From NCBI GenBank assembly GCA_024681775.1, contig JAILAF010000095.1, forward strand, positions 1 through 54,439: a stretch of DNA of 54,439 nt. Direction: 5' to 3'. The notes below the pieces were generated by a model, which saw only the letters and a list, made by a program, of their open reading frames with translations, had not been told where the DNA came from and made no database searches. Position 1 is the stretch's first letter, and the number at the start of each line of letters is the position of its first letter. Below, piece after piece: positions 9,049 to 18,075 of this stretch. This DNA is from Lachnospiraceae bacterium. GTDB taxonomy: Bacteria > Bacillota > Clostridia > Lachnospirales > Lachnospiraceae. Made by a program: the position numbers and the translations under genes.

Positions 9049-11190
9049 CTATTCGGGATCAAAGGTCACGACTCTGCTAAAGGAAACCGTGATGGTCTCA
9101 CCGGGAACCACAACGGTCTCACCGTTCTCATTGACGGTGGTGGAGCCTTCGGTGGTATAGCTGTAAGTAAAGGTCAGGATACCGCCGCCGCAGGTCAGAC
9201 CATAGTAGGTCGCACGCTCCGGGAAGTCCGTGATCTTCCGAGTAAAGATGGCGACGCCGTCATCTCCCACCAGGCTCACGGTCACTTCGGTGCCATGCTT
9301 GTACTGAGGTGCTTCCTCCGCGGTAGGAGCAGTAATGTCCTGATCGAACTTGTAGGTGATGAGTTCGGGGCCTCTGCTGACCTGCAGATTCACTGCAGTG
9401 CCGGGATCCGCATAGGAACCTTCCGCAAGGCTCTGGGAAATGACCACACCCGCTTCCACGGTATCGCTGTTTACATAGTCGATGTTGCCGATGGTAAGGC
9501 CGGACTCCACCAGAAGTGCGATGGCTTCATCCTCCTCGCGGCCGATGAGCTTCGGCACAGGGATCTTCACCACTTCGGGGCCCAGGGAGACCGTCACGGT
9601 AACCGTGCAGCCTGCGGGAGCCACTTCCGCAGCTTCGGGTGTCTGGGAGATGATCTTGCCCTCCTCCACCTCGGCGGAAAATGCGGTGGTCTTGTTCACA
9701 ACAAAGCCCAAAAGCTTTAATTTTGCCTCGGCCTCCTCGTAGGTCATACCCACGACACTGGGCATTTCCACACCCTGGGGACCGGAGCTGACCGTGATGA
9801 CCACGGTGGAATTCACGGCAACCTGCGCATCCTTCTCCACACCCGCACGGATCACCAGGCCCGCCTCAACGGTATCGGAGGTCTCATACTCGGGCTTGGG
9901 AACCAGTCCCAGACGCAACAGTGCTTCTCTGGCGTCCTCTTCCTTAGCGCCCACCACATCGGGCATGGTCACATAGGTGACCTCGTCCGTCACCGTATCC
10001 GTCTCTTCGGAAAGGATGGGGCTGGTGCCTTCGGTGGGATCCTTTGCATCGCCGGAGCGGTCCTTGCCGCCCAGGAGCTTGAAGGCCAGGATCAAAATGA
10101 TGATGACGATGACGACACCGGCCAGGATGGCCAGAATGGTGGTGATACGCTCCATCTTGGGATCGTAATCATAATCTTCATCGCCGTAGTCCTCTTCCCG
10201 GTAGTCCTCCTCATCCTGTGCCAGACGCAGGGGCTCCTCCTCCTCGAAGTCGGAAGGGGTCTGACTGTAATAATTCCCGGAACGGTTCCGGATCTGCACC
10301 ATCTCATCATCGGTCATGGAGCGGGTCTCCGCCTCCAGATCCGGATCATTGCGGACCACGAAGTCCTCATCCGGCGTGAGCAGTGCTTTTTTCAGATCTT
10401 CGATCAGCTCATGGGCATTGGCGTAGCGTCTGTCCGGTGCCTTTTCACAGCACTTCATGACAATAGCTTCCACCGCCGTGGGGATCTCGGGCACATACTC
10501 TCTGGGAGAAGGCATCTCCTCCTGGATGTGCTTGATGGCGATGGCCACGGTGGTCTCCCCGTTAAAGGGAACCCTGCCGGTGAGCATTTCAAACATGGTG
10601 ATACCGAGGGAATAAATGTCACTCTTCTCGTCCGAGTATCCGCCTCTGGCCTGCTCGGGAGAGGTGTAATGCACGGAACCCATGACATTGGAAGTGATGG
10701 TATTGCTGCTGGCGGCCTTCGCGATACCGAAGTCCGTCACCTTCACCTTCCCGTCCTTAGAAATGATGATATTCTGGGGCTTGATGTCCCTGTGAATGAT
10801 ATGATTGTTGTGGGCCGCTTCCATGCCCAGGCAGACGCCGATAGCGATGCTGACAGCCTCTTTGTAGGTCAGTCTGGCTTTTTTCTCAATGTACTTTTTG
10901 AGGGTGATGCCCTCCACCAGTTCCATGACGATGTAGTGGATATCGTCCTCTTCCCCCACGTCGTAGACATTGACGATATTGGGGTGCATGAGACCTGCCG
11001 CTGCCTGCGCCTCGGTGCGGAATTTGGAGACAAAATTCTCGTTCTCGCAAAACTCCTGCTTCAAGACCTTCACCGCCACATTGCGGCTCAGCTTCTGGTC
11101 CCTCGCCTTATATACATCCGACATCCCACCGGTACCGATCTTCTCAATGATCTCATAACGGTCACCGATGATCATTCCCATCTTAACCAT
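9049..11190 (-). CDS. prkC: PASTA-domain Ser/Thr protein kinase
   Basis: A membrane kinase that senses muropeptides or lipid II and phosphorylates cell-wall and translation proteins. The kinase domain spans about residues 10-270 with GTGGMSDVYKA, HRDIKPQNI and DFGIAKA. One transmembrane helix (ILAILAGVVIVIIILILAF) follows an acidic linker. Three PASTA repeats follow (MPDVVGAKEEDA, MPSVVGMTYEEA, VPKLIGREEDEA), then a beta-rich tail. The start at 11190 follows GAGG; the frame also extends to an in-frame TTG at 11202. It lies 8 bases after its partner phosphatase gene. Confidence 0.95.
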   Translation of the reverse strand: MVKMGMIIGDRYEIIEKIGTGGMSDVYKARDQKLSRNVAVKVLKQEFCENENFVSKFRTEAQAAAGLMHPNIVNVYDVGEEDDIHYIVMELVEGITLKKYIEKKARLTYKEAVSIAIGVCLGMEAAHNNHIIHRDIKPQNIIISKDGKVKVTDFGIAKAASSNTITSNVMGSVHYTSPEQARGGYSDEKSDIYSLGITMFEMLTGRVPFNGETTVAIAIKHIQEEMPSPREYVPEIPTAVEAIVMKCCEKAPDRRYANAHELIEDLKKALLTPDEDFVVRNDPDLEAETRSMTDDEMVQIRNRSGNYYSQTPSDFEEEEPLRLAQDEEDYREEDYGDEDYDYDPKMERITTILAILAGVVIVIIILILAFKLLGGKDRSGDAKDPTEGTSPILSEETDTVTDEVTYVTMPDVVGAKEEDAREALLRLGLVPKPEYETSDTVEAGLVIRAGVEKDAQVAVNSTVVITVSSGPQGVEMPSVVGMTYEEAEAKLKLLGFVVNKTTAFSAEVEEGKIISQTPEAAEVAPAGCTVTVTVSLGPEVVKIPVPKLIGREEDEAIALLVESGLTIGNIDYVNSDTVEAGVVISQSLAEGSYADPGTAVNLQVSRGPELITYKFDQDITAPTAEEAPQYKHGTEVTVSLVGDDGVAIFTRKITDFPERATYYGLTCGGGILTFTYSYTTEGSTTVNENGETVVVPGETITVSFSRVVTFDPE

Positions 11191-11198
11191 AGCTATCC

Positions 11199-11954
11199 TC
11201 AAACTTTGTCATTGCCGGCCTCAAACAGGATCAGCACGACAGAGATATTGTCCTTTCCACCCGCAGCATTGGCTTCATCCACCAGCCGGATCGCAGCCTC
11301 CGCAACGTCTCTGGAGGCCTTCACGATCCTGCGGATCTTCTCGTCCTCCACCATATTGCTCAGGCCGTCGGTGCACATCAGCACGATGTCCCCCGTATGG
11401 AGCTCCACCGTGAAGGCATCCGCCTTCACCTGGGGCTTGACCCCCACGGCCCGGGTGATGATGTTCTTGTCCGGGTGGTTTCGGGCGTCCTCCGGCCGGA
11501 TGCCGCCCCGCTTTACCATCTCCGCCACCAGACTGTGATCCGTGGTGATCTGCTTAATGGCAGTCTCCGTAATCACATACAGTCTGCTGTCACCGACATT
11601 GGCCACCTCCAGGTAATCTCCCACGACAGTGGCCGCCACCACGGTGGTGCCCATGCCCTCCAGCTCCGGATCCGCCGCAGCCTTGGCATAGACCTCTTCG
11701 TTGGCACGAACAATGCCCCGTTGCAGGATCTCCAGTGGATTGCGCTCCATGGAGTGCTCCACCTCATCGATCAGAGTGGTGACCGCCGCTTTCGAGGCAT
11801 AATCCCCGGCTGCGTGGCCTCCCATGCCGTCCGCTACGATAAATACGTTGGACAGATTCCCGACCGGCTCTTCCGAGGTATAGATATAATCCTGATTCAG
11901 TTTTCTCTTTTTCCCGATATCGGTTCTGGAAAAGGTCTTTAACACACTCATCAT
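11199..11954 (-). CDS. prpC: PP2C-family Ser/Thr phosphatase
   Basis: This metal-dependent phosphatase removes phosphate from PrkC and its substrates. Metal-binding motifs NQD (KLNQDYIYT), VADGMGGHAAGDYAS and DNISVVLI are present, with GDSRLY and CTDGLSN. The start is one of two tandem ATG codons; that at 11954 overlaps the rlmN stop as ATGA and gives 251 residues, that at 11951 one residue fewer. The symbol reflects the usual partner naming (also called stp). Confidence 0.94.
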   Translation of the reverse strand: MMSVLKTFSRTDIGKKRKLNQDYIYTSEEPVGNLSNVFIVADGMGGHAAGDYASKAAVTTLIDEVEHSMERNPLEILQRGIVRANEEVYAKAAADPELEGMGTTVVAATVVGDYLEVANVGDSRLYVITETAIKQITTDHSLVAEMVKRGGIRPEDARNHPDKNIITRAVGVKPQVKADAFTVELHTGDIVLMCTDGLSNMVEDEKIRRIVKASRDVAEAAIRLVDEANAAGGKDNISVVLILFEAGNDKV

Positions 11955-13021
11955 CCTTCGCTCGGGCACCGCTGTTCTTCAGCCTTGCGTCTGCGCAATT
12001 GTCCGCAGGCGCCGTCGATGTCGCGCCCAAGTTCCCGTCTAATTGTAGCATTTATCCCCATTTTTTCAAGTTTATTCTGAAAAGCCAGGACCCTGGAGCG
12101 GTCGGAAGCACGGTAATCCCGTTCCTTGATGGGGTTCACCGGGATCAGGTTGATATGGGCCCCCAGAGGGCCCGCCAGACGGGCCAGTCCGGCGGCGTCC
12201 GCATCGCTGTCATTGACGCCTCCCACCAGGCTGTACTCAAAGGTCATCCGCCTGCCTGTCTCCTCAAAGTAGGCGCCGCAGGCTTCCATCAGCTCGGCGA
12301 TGGAATACTTCCTGGCAATGGGCATCAGCGCCTGCCGCTTCTCATCCGTCACCGCATGCAGGGAAAGGGCCAGGGTGATCTGGAAATGCTCTTTGGAAAG
12401 GTCATAGATCCGCGGCACCAGACCGCAGGTACTCACCGTCACGTTTCGCTGGCTGATGTGGAGTCCGTTTTCATCCGTAAGCAAACGGATAAATATGACG
12501 AGATTGTCATAATTGTCCAGAGGCTCTCCCGTCCCCATGACCACCACATTGGAGACGCGCTCTCCCGTCTCCCGGGTGATGGCATAGATCTGCTCCAGCA
12601 TCTCCCCCACCGTCAGAGACCGCTCCAGGCCGTCCAGGGTGGAGGCGCAGAATGTACATCCCATGCGGCATCCCACCTGGGAGGAAATGCAGACGCTGTT
12701 GCCATGCCTGTAGCGCATGAACACGCTCTCGATGTAATTCCCGTCCTGCAGCTCAAAAAGGTATTTTTTCGTGCCGTCGGTGGCGGACTCCTGCACCCGC
12801 TCCACCCCCAGAGAAGTGAGGAAACAGGTCTCCTTCAGGCGCTCCCGCAGGGCTGCGGAGAGATTGGTCATTTCGTCAAAGGAAGTGCAGAGCTTCTTAT
12901 GGACCCATTCATAGATCTGGGCCGCCCGGAACTTCTTCTCTCCCATGGTCAGGAGCAGCTCCGTCAGTTCCTCCAGACTCAAGGATTTCAGATCTGTTTT
13001 TTCCGTAGACGTCTGTGTCAT
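11951..13021 (-). CDS. rlmN: 23S rRNA (adenine-2503-C2)-methyltransferase, radical SAM
   Basis: RlmN methylates A2503 of 23S rRNA and A37 of some tRNAs through a protein-bound methylene. The 356-residue protein has the radical SAM cluster GCRMGCTFCAS, the SAM-contacting VVMGTGEPLDNYDN, and the C-terminal segment EEQRC near the end that supplies the second catalytic cysteine. The start follows AAAGGA and lies 4 bases past the rsmB stop. Confidence 0.95.
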   Translation of the reverse strand: MTQTSTEKTDLKSLSLEELTELLLTMGEKKFRAAQIYEWVHKKLCTSFDEMTNLSAALRERLKETCFLTSLGVERVQESATDGTKKYLFELQDGNYIESVFMRYRHGNSVCISSQVGCRMGCTFCASTLDGLERSLTVGEMLEQIYAITRETGERVSNVVVMGTGEPLDNYDNLVIFIRLLTDENGLHISQRNVTVSTCGLVPRIYDLSKEHFQITLALSLHAVTDEKRQALMPIARKYSIAELMEACGAYFEETGRRMTFEYSLVGGVNDSDADAAGLARLAGPLGAHINLIPVNPIKERDYRASDRSRVLAFQNKLEKMGINATIRRELGRDIDGACGQLRRRKAEEQRCPSEG

Positions 13022-13025
13022 AAGG

Positions 13026-14330
13026 TTATCCTTTTCTGCGCAGTACCTGATAGAAAAATCCGTCGCAGGGGTCGGTGCCAGGCAGGAACTGCCGCCCTTC
13101 CGTCACTGCTTCGAAGGGGTATTTCTCCAGGATCCTGCGGACCTGGGTCTCGTTCTCCCGGGGGCCGATGGTACAGGTGGAATACAGAAGGATCCCGCCG
13201 GGGCGCACCATCTCCCAGGAAGCATCCACGATCCGCTCCTGCAGCAAAGCCACCTCTTCCATGCTTTCCGGGGTAATGCGGTATTTGATGTCCCGTTTTT
13301 TGCCCAGGATGCCCAGGCCGCTGCAGGGCACATCCAGGATCAGCACATCCGCCTTTCCCTTCAGGGCAGGGTCCGATTCCGTGGCGTCAAAAACCTGCGC
13401 TTCCAGCTGCCGGAATCCCAAGCGCGCAGCATTTTCCAGGATCTTTTCACATTTGTCATCGCTCCGGTCTCTGGAAATGACATGCCCGTCAGGTCCTGTG
13501 AGTTCGCAGGCCAGCAGGCTCTTTCCGCCGGGCGCCGCACAGGCATCCACCACCAGATCTCCGGGGCGTATGCCTGCTGCCGTCACCGAAAGGGCGGAGG
13601 AGGCATCCTGCACCGTAAAAAGGCCCTCCTCATATCCGGGTAGGGAGGCCACACCTTCCAGGTGCTCCGCCAGATAGATATGGTCGTAGATGGGGCTCTG
13701 CGTCATCCTCACCCCCGCTGCCGCCGCATCCTCCAGGAACCGCTGAATGCGCTCCGGAGAAGCGTCCGACCGCAGGCGAACAGACACCGGATGGACCTCC
13801 AGAAGAGCCGCCAGAAGGGACTCCGCTCCCTCCGGTCCATAGAGCTTCAGAAAGTATTCCGCCATCCACAGGGGCACGGAATAGCGCACGGACAAAAAGA
13901 AAGCCGGATCCTTTTTCTTATCCGGCAGCGGGATCTGCGCTTTTTCCCGGGAAAGGTTCCGCAGCACCGCATTGACGAATCCGGAGAGACTGCCGAAGCT
14001 CCGCTTGCGGCAGATCTTCACTGCTTCGTTCACCGCTGCTGCATCCGGTACGCTGTCCATAAAGAGGATCTGGTAAGCGCTCATGCGGATGAGGGATCGG
14101 ATCAGTGGCTTCATCTTCCGGACCGGTGTCTTGGAGAAACGGTCAATGCAATAGTCCAGATAGATCCGCTGCTCCGTGGTGCCCTCAAAGAGCCGCTTGA
14201 TAAAGGCCTTCTCGCCCTGTTCCAGGTAGTCGTATTTCGTTAAAACCCCGGAAAGCAAGACGCCGGAGTAGATTTCTTCCCGCTCCAGCGCCATCAGTGC
14301 CTCCAGAGTAATTTCTCTGACTTGATTCAT
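13026..14330 (-). CDS. rsmB: 16S rRNA (cytosine-967-C5)-methyltransferase
   Basis: RsmB methylates C967 of 16S rRNA. An N-terminal NusB-like helical domain (about residues 1-140) precedes the Rossmann methyltransferase. SAM binding is shown by VVDACAAPGGKS, and the two catalytic cysteines are in VPCSGLG and YSTCTIGPREN. The start at 14330 (MNQVREITLEAL) lies one base after the fmt stop. A longer frame to 14384 would overlap fmt by 53 bases and is rejected. Length 434 residues. Confidence 0.94.
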   Translation of the reverse strand: MNQVREITLEALMALEREEIYSGVLLSGVLTKYDYLEQGEKAFIKRLFEGTTEQRIYLDYCIDRFSKTPVRKMKPLIRSLIRMSAYQILFMDSVPDAAAVNEAVKICRKRSFGSLSGFVNAVLRNLSREKAQIPLPDKKKDPAFFLSVRYSVPLWMAEYFLKLYGPEGAESLLAALLEVHPVSVRLRSDASPERIQRFLEDAAAAGVRMTQSPIYDHIYLAEHLEGVASLPGYEEGLFTVQDASSALSVTAAGIRPGDLVVDACAAPGGKSLLACELTGPDGHVISRDRSDDKCEKILENAARLGFRQLEAQVFDATESDPALKGKADVLILDVPCSGLGILGKKRDIKYRITPESMEEVALLQERIVDASWEMVRPGGILLYSTCTIGPRENETQVRRILEKYPFEAVTEGRQFLPGTDPCDGFFYQVLRRKG

Positions 14331-14331
14331 T

Positions 14332-15264
14332 TCAGTTCCCCAAAACGGTTCCTTCCTCCAGGCTGCTTCCCAGCAGGAAAGCACTGCAGTCCATCCGCTT
14401 CTTGCCTTCCATCTGCAGCTCCAGGATCTTCAGAGACCCCTGGGCGCATGCAACCGTAAAGCTGTCCCTGTCCACGAAAAGGACGGTGCCGGGCGCTGCC
14501 TTGGTGTTCACATCGCTTAAGGCTACCCGGTAGATCTTCATCATTTTGCCATCGTACATGGTATAGGCGCCGGGCCAGGGATTCATGGCTCTCACCTGAC
14601 GGTCCAGGGACACCGCATCTCTGGAAAAGTCCAGCTTTCCCATGGACTTGCGAATCAGGGGTGCGTAGCAGCTCTCATCCTCCCGCTGGGGTCTGGCGGT
14701 GAGGCTTCCCTTCTCCAGGGCTTCCAGCGCTTCGGTGATGGCCCTGCCTCCCAACTCTGCCAGGCGGTCGTGCAGGGTTTCAAAGGTTTCATCCGCCGCC
14801 AGCACCAGCTCCTTCTGCAGCAGGATGTCGCCGGTATCCAGTCCCTCGTTCATCTCCATGATGGTGATGCCGGACCGTTCCTCCCCGTTCAGGATTACAT
14901 GCTGGATGGGGGATGCGCCGCGGTATTTGGGCAGGAGTGACGCATGGACATTGATGCAGCCGTACTTGGGCAGCTCCAGGATCTCCTTCGAAAGGATCTG
15001 TCCGAAGGCTGCTACCACGATGAGGTCGGGTGCGACGCCCCGCAAGACTTCCACTGCCTCCGGGGTCTTCACCTTCTCCGGCTGGAAAACTTCCAGTCCG
15101 TGACGCAGTGCACACTCCTTCACGGGAGAAAAGACAAGCTTGTCACTTCTGCCCTTGGCCCTGTCGGGCTGGGTGACCACCAGTGCGATCTCATGTCCCG
15201 CTGCGATGAGGCTTTCCAGACTGCCTACCGCAAAATCGGGCGTTCCCATAAAAATCAGTCTCAT
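14332..15264 (-). CDS. fmt: Methionyl-tRNA formyltransferase
   Basis: Fmt formylates initiator Met-tRNA using 10-formyltetrahydrofolate. The 310-residue chain has the N-terminal FMGTPDFAVGSLE, the catalytic region INVHASLLPKYRGASPIQ, and GITIMEMNEGLDTGDIL. The C-terminal tRNA-binding domain begins near residue 210. It lies two bases after def. Confidence 0.97.
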   Translation of the reverse strand: MRLIFMGTPDFAVGSLESLIAAGHEIALVVTQPDRAKGRSDKLVFSPVKECALRHGLEVFQPEKVKTPEAVEVLRGVAPDLIVVAAFGQILSKEILELPKYGCINVHASLLPKYRGASPIQHVILNGEERSGITIMEMNEGLDTGDILLQKELVLAADETFETLHDRLAELGGRAITEALEALEKGSLTARPQREDESCYAPLIRKSMGKLDFSRDAVSLDRQVRAMNPWPGAYTMYDGKMMKIYRVALSDVNTKAAPGTVLFVDRDSFTVACAQGSLKILELQMEGKKRMDCSAFLLGSSLEEGTVLGN

Positions 15265-15266
15265 GG

Positions 15267-15767
15267 TCAGTCCTCTCCTTCCCCTTCGACTTCTCCGTCC
15301 TCGTCATAGTTCACGGTCTGAAGCTCTCCCTCCACCAGTTCGGTGTAGAGATGCCCGTCCAGATGATCCAGCTCGTGACAGATGGCTCTTGCCAGGAGCT
15401 CCTCTCCCTCCAGAGTGATGGGATTCATTTCCGCATCCAGCGCTTCGCAGATCACGTGGTTGGGTCTGGTGACGATCCCGGCCTTCCCGGGAAGGCTCAG
15501 GCACCCTTCGGAACCGGTCTGCTCTCCCTCCTTGAATACGATCTTCGGATTGATGAGCACGTGAGGATCCTCTCCCGTAACATCGATGACCACCACGCGC
15601 TTTAAGACGCCTACCTGGGGTGCTGCCAGTCCCACGCCGCCTGCTTCATACATGGTATCCAGCATGTCCTCGATGAGCTCCCGCAGTCTGGGGGTCATTT
15701 CGGAAACCTCACGACAGGGCTTGTTCAGAACCGGATCGCCGAATTCTCTGATATTTCTGATTGCCAT
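15267..15767 (-). CDS. def: Peptide deformylase
   Basis: Removes the N-formyl group from new proteins using a metal ion. All three motifs are visible in 166 residues: GVGLAAPQVG, EGCLSLPG (Cys ligand) and HELDHLDG (two His ligands and catalytic Glu). The C-terminus is acidic (DEDGEVEGEGED). GAGG lies eight bases before the ATG. Confidence 0.96.
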   Translation of the reverse strand: MAIRNIREFGDPVLNKPCREVSEMTPRLRELIEDMLDTMYEAGGVGLAAPQVGVLKRVVVIDVTGEDPHVLINPKIVFKEGEQTGSEGCLSLPGKAGIVTRPNHVICEALDAEMNPITLEGEELLARAICHELDHLDGHLYTELVEGELQTVNYDEDGEVEGEGED

Positions 15768-15828
15768 TTTGTTTCCTCTTTCTTTTCTCCCGGCAGATGC
15801 TCTGCCGTTTCCTGCTCCCGGTGCTGTC

Positions 15829-18066
15829 TCAAAGGATGTTCACCGGGTCAAAATCAAATTGCACAAACTCGGGGCCTCTGTGGGCGGGGCCAATGAGAGG
15901 ATCCAGGCTCTCCCGCATCGCGATGAGGGATGCCGTATCCTTCCCCTTGACGTAGATCACAAAGCGGAACAGGTCCCTGACCCTGGCAAGGGCCCCGGGG
16001 GCCGGTCCCAATACCCTGCAGGTACTGCCGCTTCTTCTGCAGGCTGCCGCCAGCTCCTCCGCATACCCAAGAGTCTGCTTTTCGTTCGGCCCATAGACCT
16101 GGATCGCCAACAGGTGCCCTGCGGGAGGATAGTCCATCATGCTCCGGTAATCCATCTCCTGCCGGAAAAAGCCTTCATAATCCTGGGATGCCGCCATCTG
16201 CACAGCGTAATGATCCGGCCGGTAGGTCTGGATCACCGCCTCCCCCATCAGCTCTCCGCGCCCCGCTCTGCCCACTGCCTGGGTCAGGAGCTGGAACGTG
16301 CGCTCCCCCGAACGGTAATCTCCTTCGGAGAGAGACAGATCCGCAGCCAGGACTCCCACGAGCGTCACTCTGGGAAAATCATGTCCCTTCACGATCATCT
16401 GGGTGCCGATGAGCACGTCCGCTTCCCCATTCATAAAGGATGCCAGGATCTTCTCATAGGCGTCCTTCGTGGAAGTGGTGTCCCGATCCATCCGCAGGGT
16501 CCGGACTCCGGGCAGGAGTTCTTTCAGCTTCTCTTCCACCTGCTCCGTTCCCGCACGGAAGGGCATGAGGTAAGGGGAGCCGCAGGAAGGGCACGCCTTG
16601 GGCCTCGGCATAGAATATCCGCAATAATGGCATTGTAGCATATTTGTGCCGTGCAGAGAAAGAGTCACATCACAGTGGGGACATTTCAAGGCCTCTCCGC
16701 AGGCTCTGCAGGAAAGAAAACCCGCATACCCACGCCGGTTGAGGAACAGCATGCTCTGCTCTCCCCTGTCCATGCGGTCCCGCAAAAGCTCCTGGAGCCT
16801 TCTCCCGAAGATGGAACGGTTCCCTGCTGCCAGCTCCTCCCGGAGATCCGTGATCTCCACCCGGGGAAGGCTGCCTGCCCCCGCCCGGTCCGTGAGCCGG
16901 TAGAGCTGATACTCTCCCTTGCAGGCGGCTGCGTAGACCTCCACGGAGGGGGTTGCGCTGCCCAGGACCAGTGCCGCACCGCCTGCGTCCGCCAGATATT
17001 CCGCCACCTCTCTTGCGTGGTATTTCGGTACATTCTCGGACTTGTAGCTGCTCTCGTGCTCCTCGTCCAGGATGATGATCCCCACATTGGGAAAGGGGGT
17101 AAAAAGTGCGGATCTGGGACCGATGATCACATCGATCTCCCCTGCGATGGCCCGCTGGCACTGATCGTATTTTTCCCCGGCGCTTAAGCCGGAATGGAGC
17201 ACGCTGACCCGGTTGCCGAATCTCCGGTAAAAACGGAGCAGGGTCTGGTAGGTCAGGGCGATCTCCGGAATGAGGAAAACAGCCTGTCTGCCGTGGCGGA
17301 TCACCTCTTCGATGAGGGCCATGTAGACCTCTGTTTTCCCGCTGCCGGTCACGCCGTGGATCAGGTACCGGTTTCTGCCCTCCCATCGTCCTTCCGTCGC
17401 ATCCCCCAGGATGCCGTCCACTGCCTTCCGCTGCTGCTCGTTTAAGGTCACCCGGACCTCGGTCTCTTCCCCCAGATGCACGGGATTCCGGTACTCTCTG
17501 GTGGTGATGACCTGCAACAGGCCGCTGCGCTCCATGCCGGAAACGGTCTGGCCGCTGACGCCCAGCTTGGAAGTGACCCAGGTATAGGGGATTTCTTCCT
17601 CCTCCAGCACGGCTTCCAGGAGCCTTGCCTTGGCCCGCTGCTTCTTCCTCTGTGCCTCACCCAGCGCACTGATCAGCTCCTCCCGGGAGGCATTTGCCCG
17701 GATATAACGGAAGGTGAGCTTCTCCACACTGGCCTTGGCGGGAAGCACCGTCTTTAACGCCTGGGAAAAGGTCCCGCCGTAGCGGCGCCTGAGAAAGGCT
17801 GCCAGCTCCAGGGTCTTTTCCTCCGCGGAGACCCCCTTGGGTGCGAGCCCTGCGATCTCCTTCACGGCATCCGGCGGCATATTTACACTGTCCCGAAATC
17901 CGATGACAAAGCCCTTGCGGAGGGTATTGCCCTTTCCGAAAGGCACCGTCACGGGATCTCCGACGCTCAGCTCCGGCTGCAGATGGGCCGGCACCCGGTA
18001 GCTGAAGGGACGATCCAATTGACTGATCCTGATGTCCAGAATGACATCCGCGTAACTTTTTTCCAA
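15829..18066 (-). CDS. priA: Primosomal protein N' (replication restart helicase PriA)
   Basis: PriA is a DNA helicase that reloads the replisome at stalled forks. The 745-residue protein has an N-terminal DNA-binding domain (LDRPFSYRVP), Walker A HGVTGSGKTEVYM, DEEHESSYKS, and a zinc-binding cysteine array running from CRACGEALKCPHC to CPSCGSPYL. Helicase motif QAVGRAGRG is present. No ATG is available at the conserved N-terminus; TTG at 18066 is the likely start, 9 bases after the murE stop, with a closely spaced TAAGG. Confidence 0.94.
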   Translation of the reverse strand: MEKSYADVILDIRISQLDRPFSYRVPAHLQPELSVGDPVTVPFGKGNTLRKGFVIGFRDSVNMPPDAVKEIAGLAPKGVSAEEKTLELAAFLRRRYGGTFSQALKTVLPAKASVEKLTFRYIRANASREELISALGEAQRKKQRAKARLLEAVLEEEEIPYTWVTSKLGVSGQTVSGMERSGLLQVITTREYRNPVHLGEETEVRVTLNEQQRKAVDGILGDATEGRWEGRNRYLIHGVTGSGKTEVYMALIEEVIRHGRQAVFLIPEIALTYQTLLRFYRRFGNRVSVLHSGLSAGEKYDQCQRAIAGEIDVIIGPRSALFTPFPNVGIIILDEEHESSYKSENVPKYHAREVAEYLADAGGAALVLGSATPSVEVYAAACKGEYQLYRLTDRAGAGSLPRVEITDLREELAAGNRSIFGRRLQELLRDRMDRGEQSMLFLNRRGYAGFLSCRACGEALKCPHCDVTLSLHGTNMLQCHYCGYSMPRPKACPSCGSPYLMPFRAGTEQVEEKLKELLPGVRTLRMDRDTTSTKDAYEKILASFMNGEADVLIGTQMIVKGHDFPRVTLVGVLAADLSLSEGDYRSGERTFQLLTQAVGRAGRGELMGEAVIQTYRPDHYAVQMAASQDYEGFFRQEMDYRSMMDYPPAGHLLAIQVYGPNEKQTLGYAEELAAACRRSGSTCRVLGPAPGALARVRDLFRFVIYVKGKDTASLIAMRESLDPLIGPAHRGPEFVQFDFDPVNIL

Positions 18067-18075
18067 AACCTTACT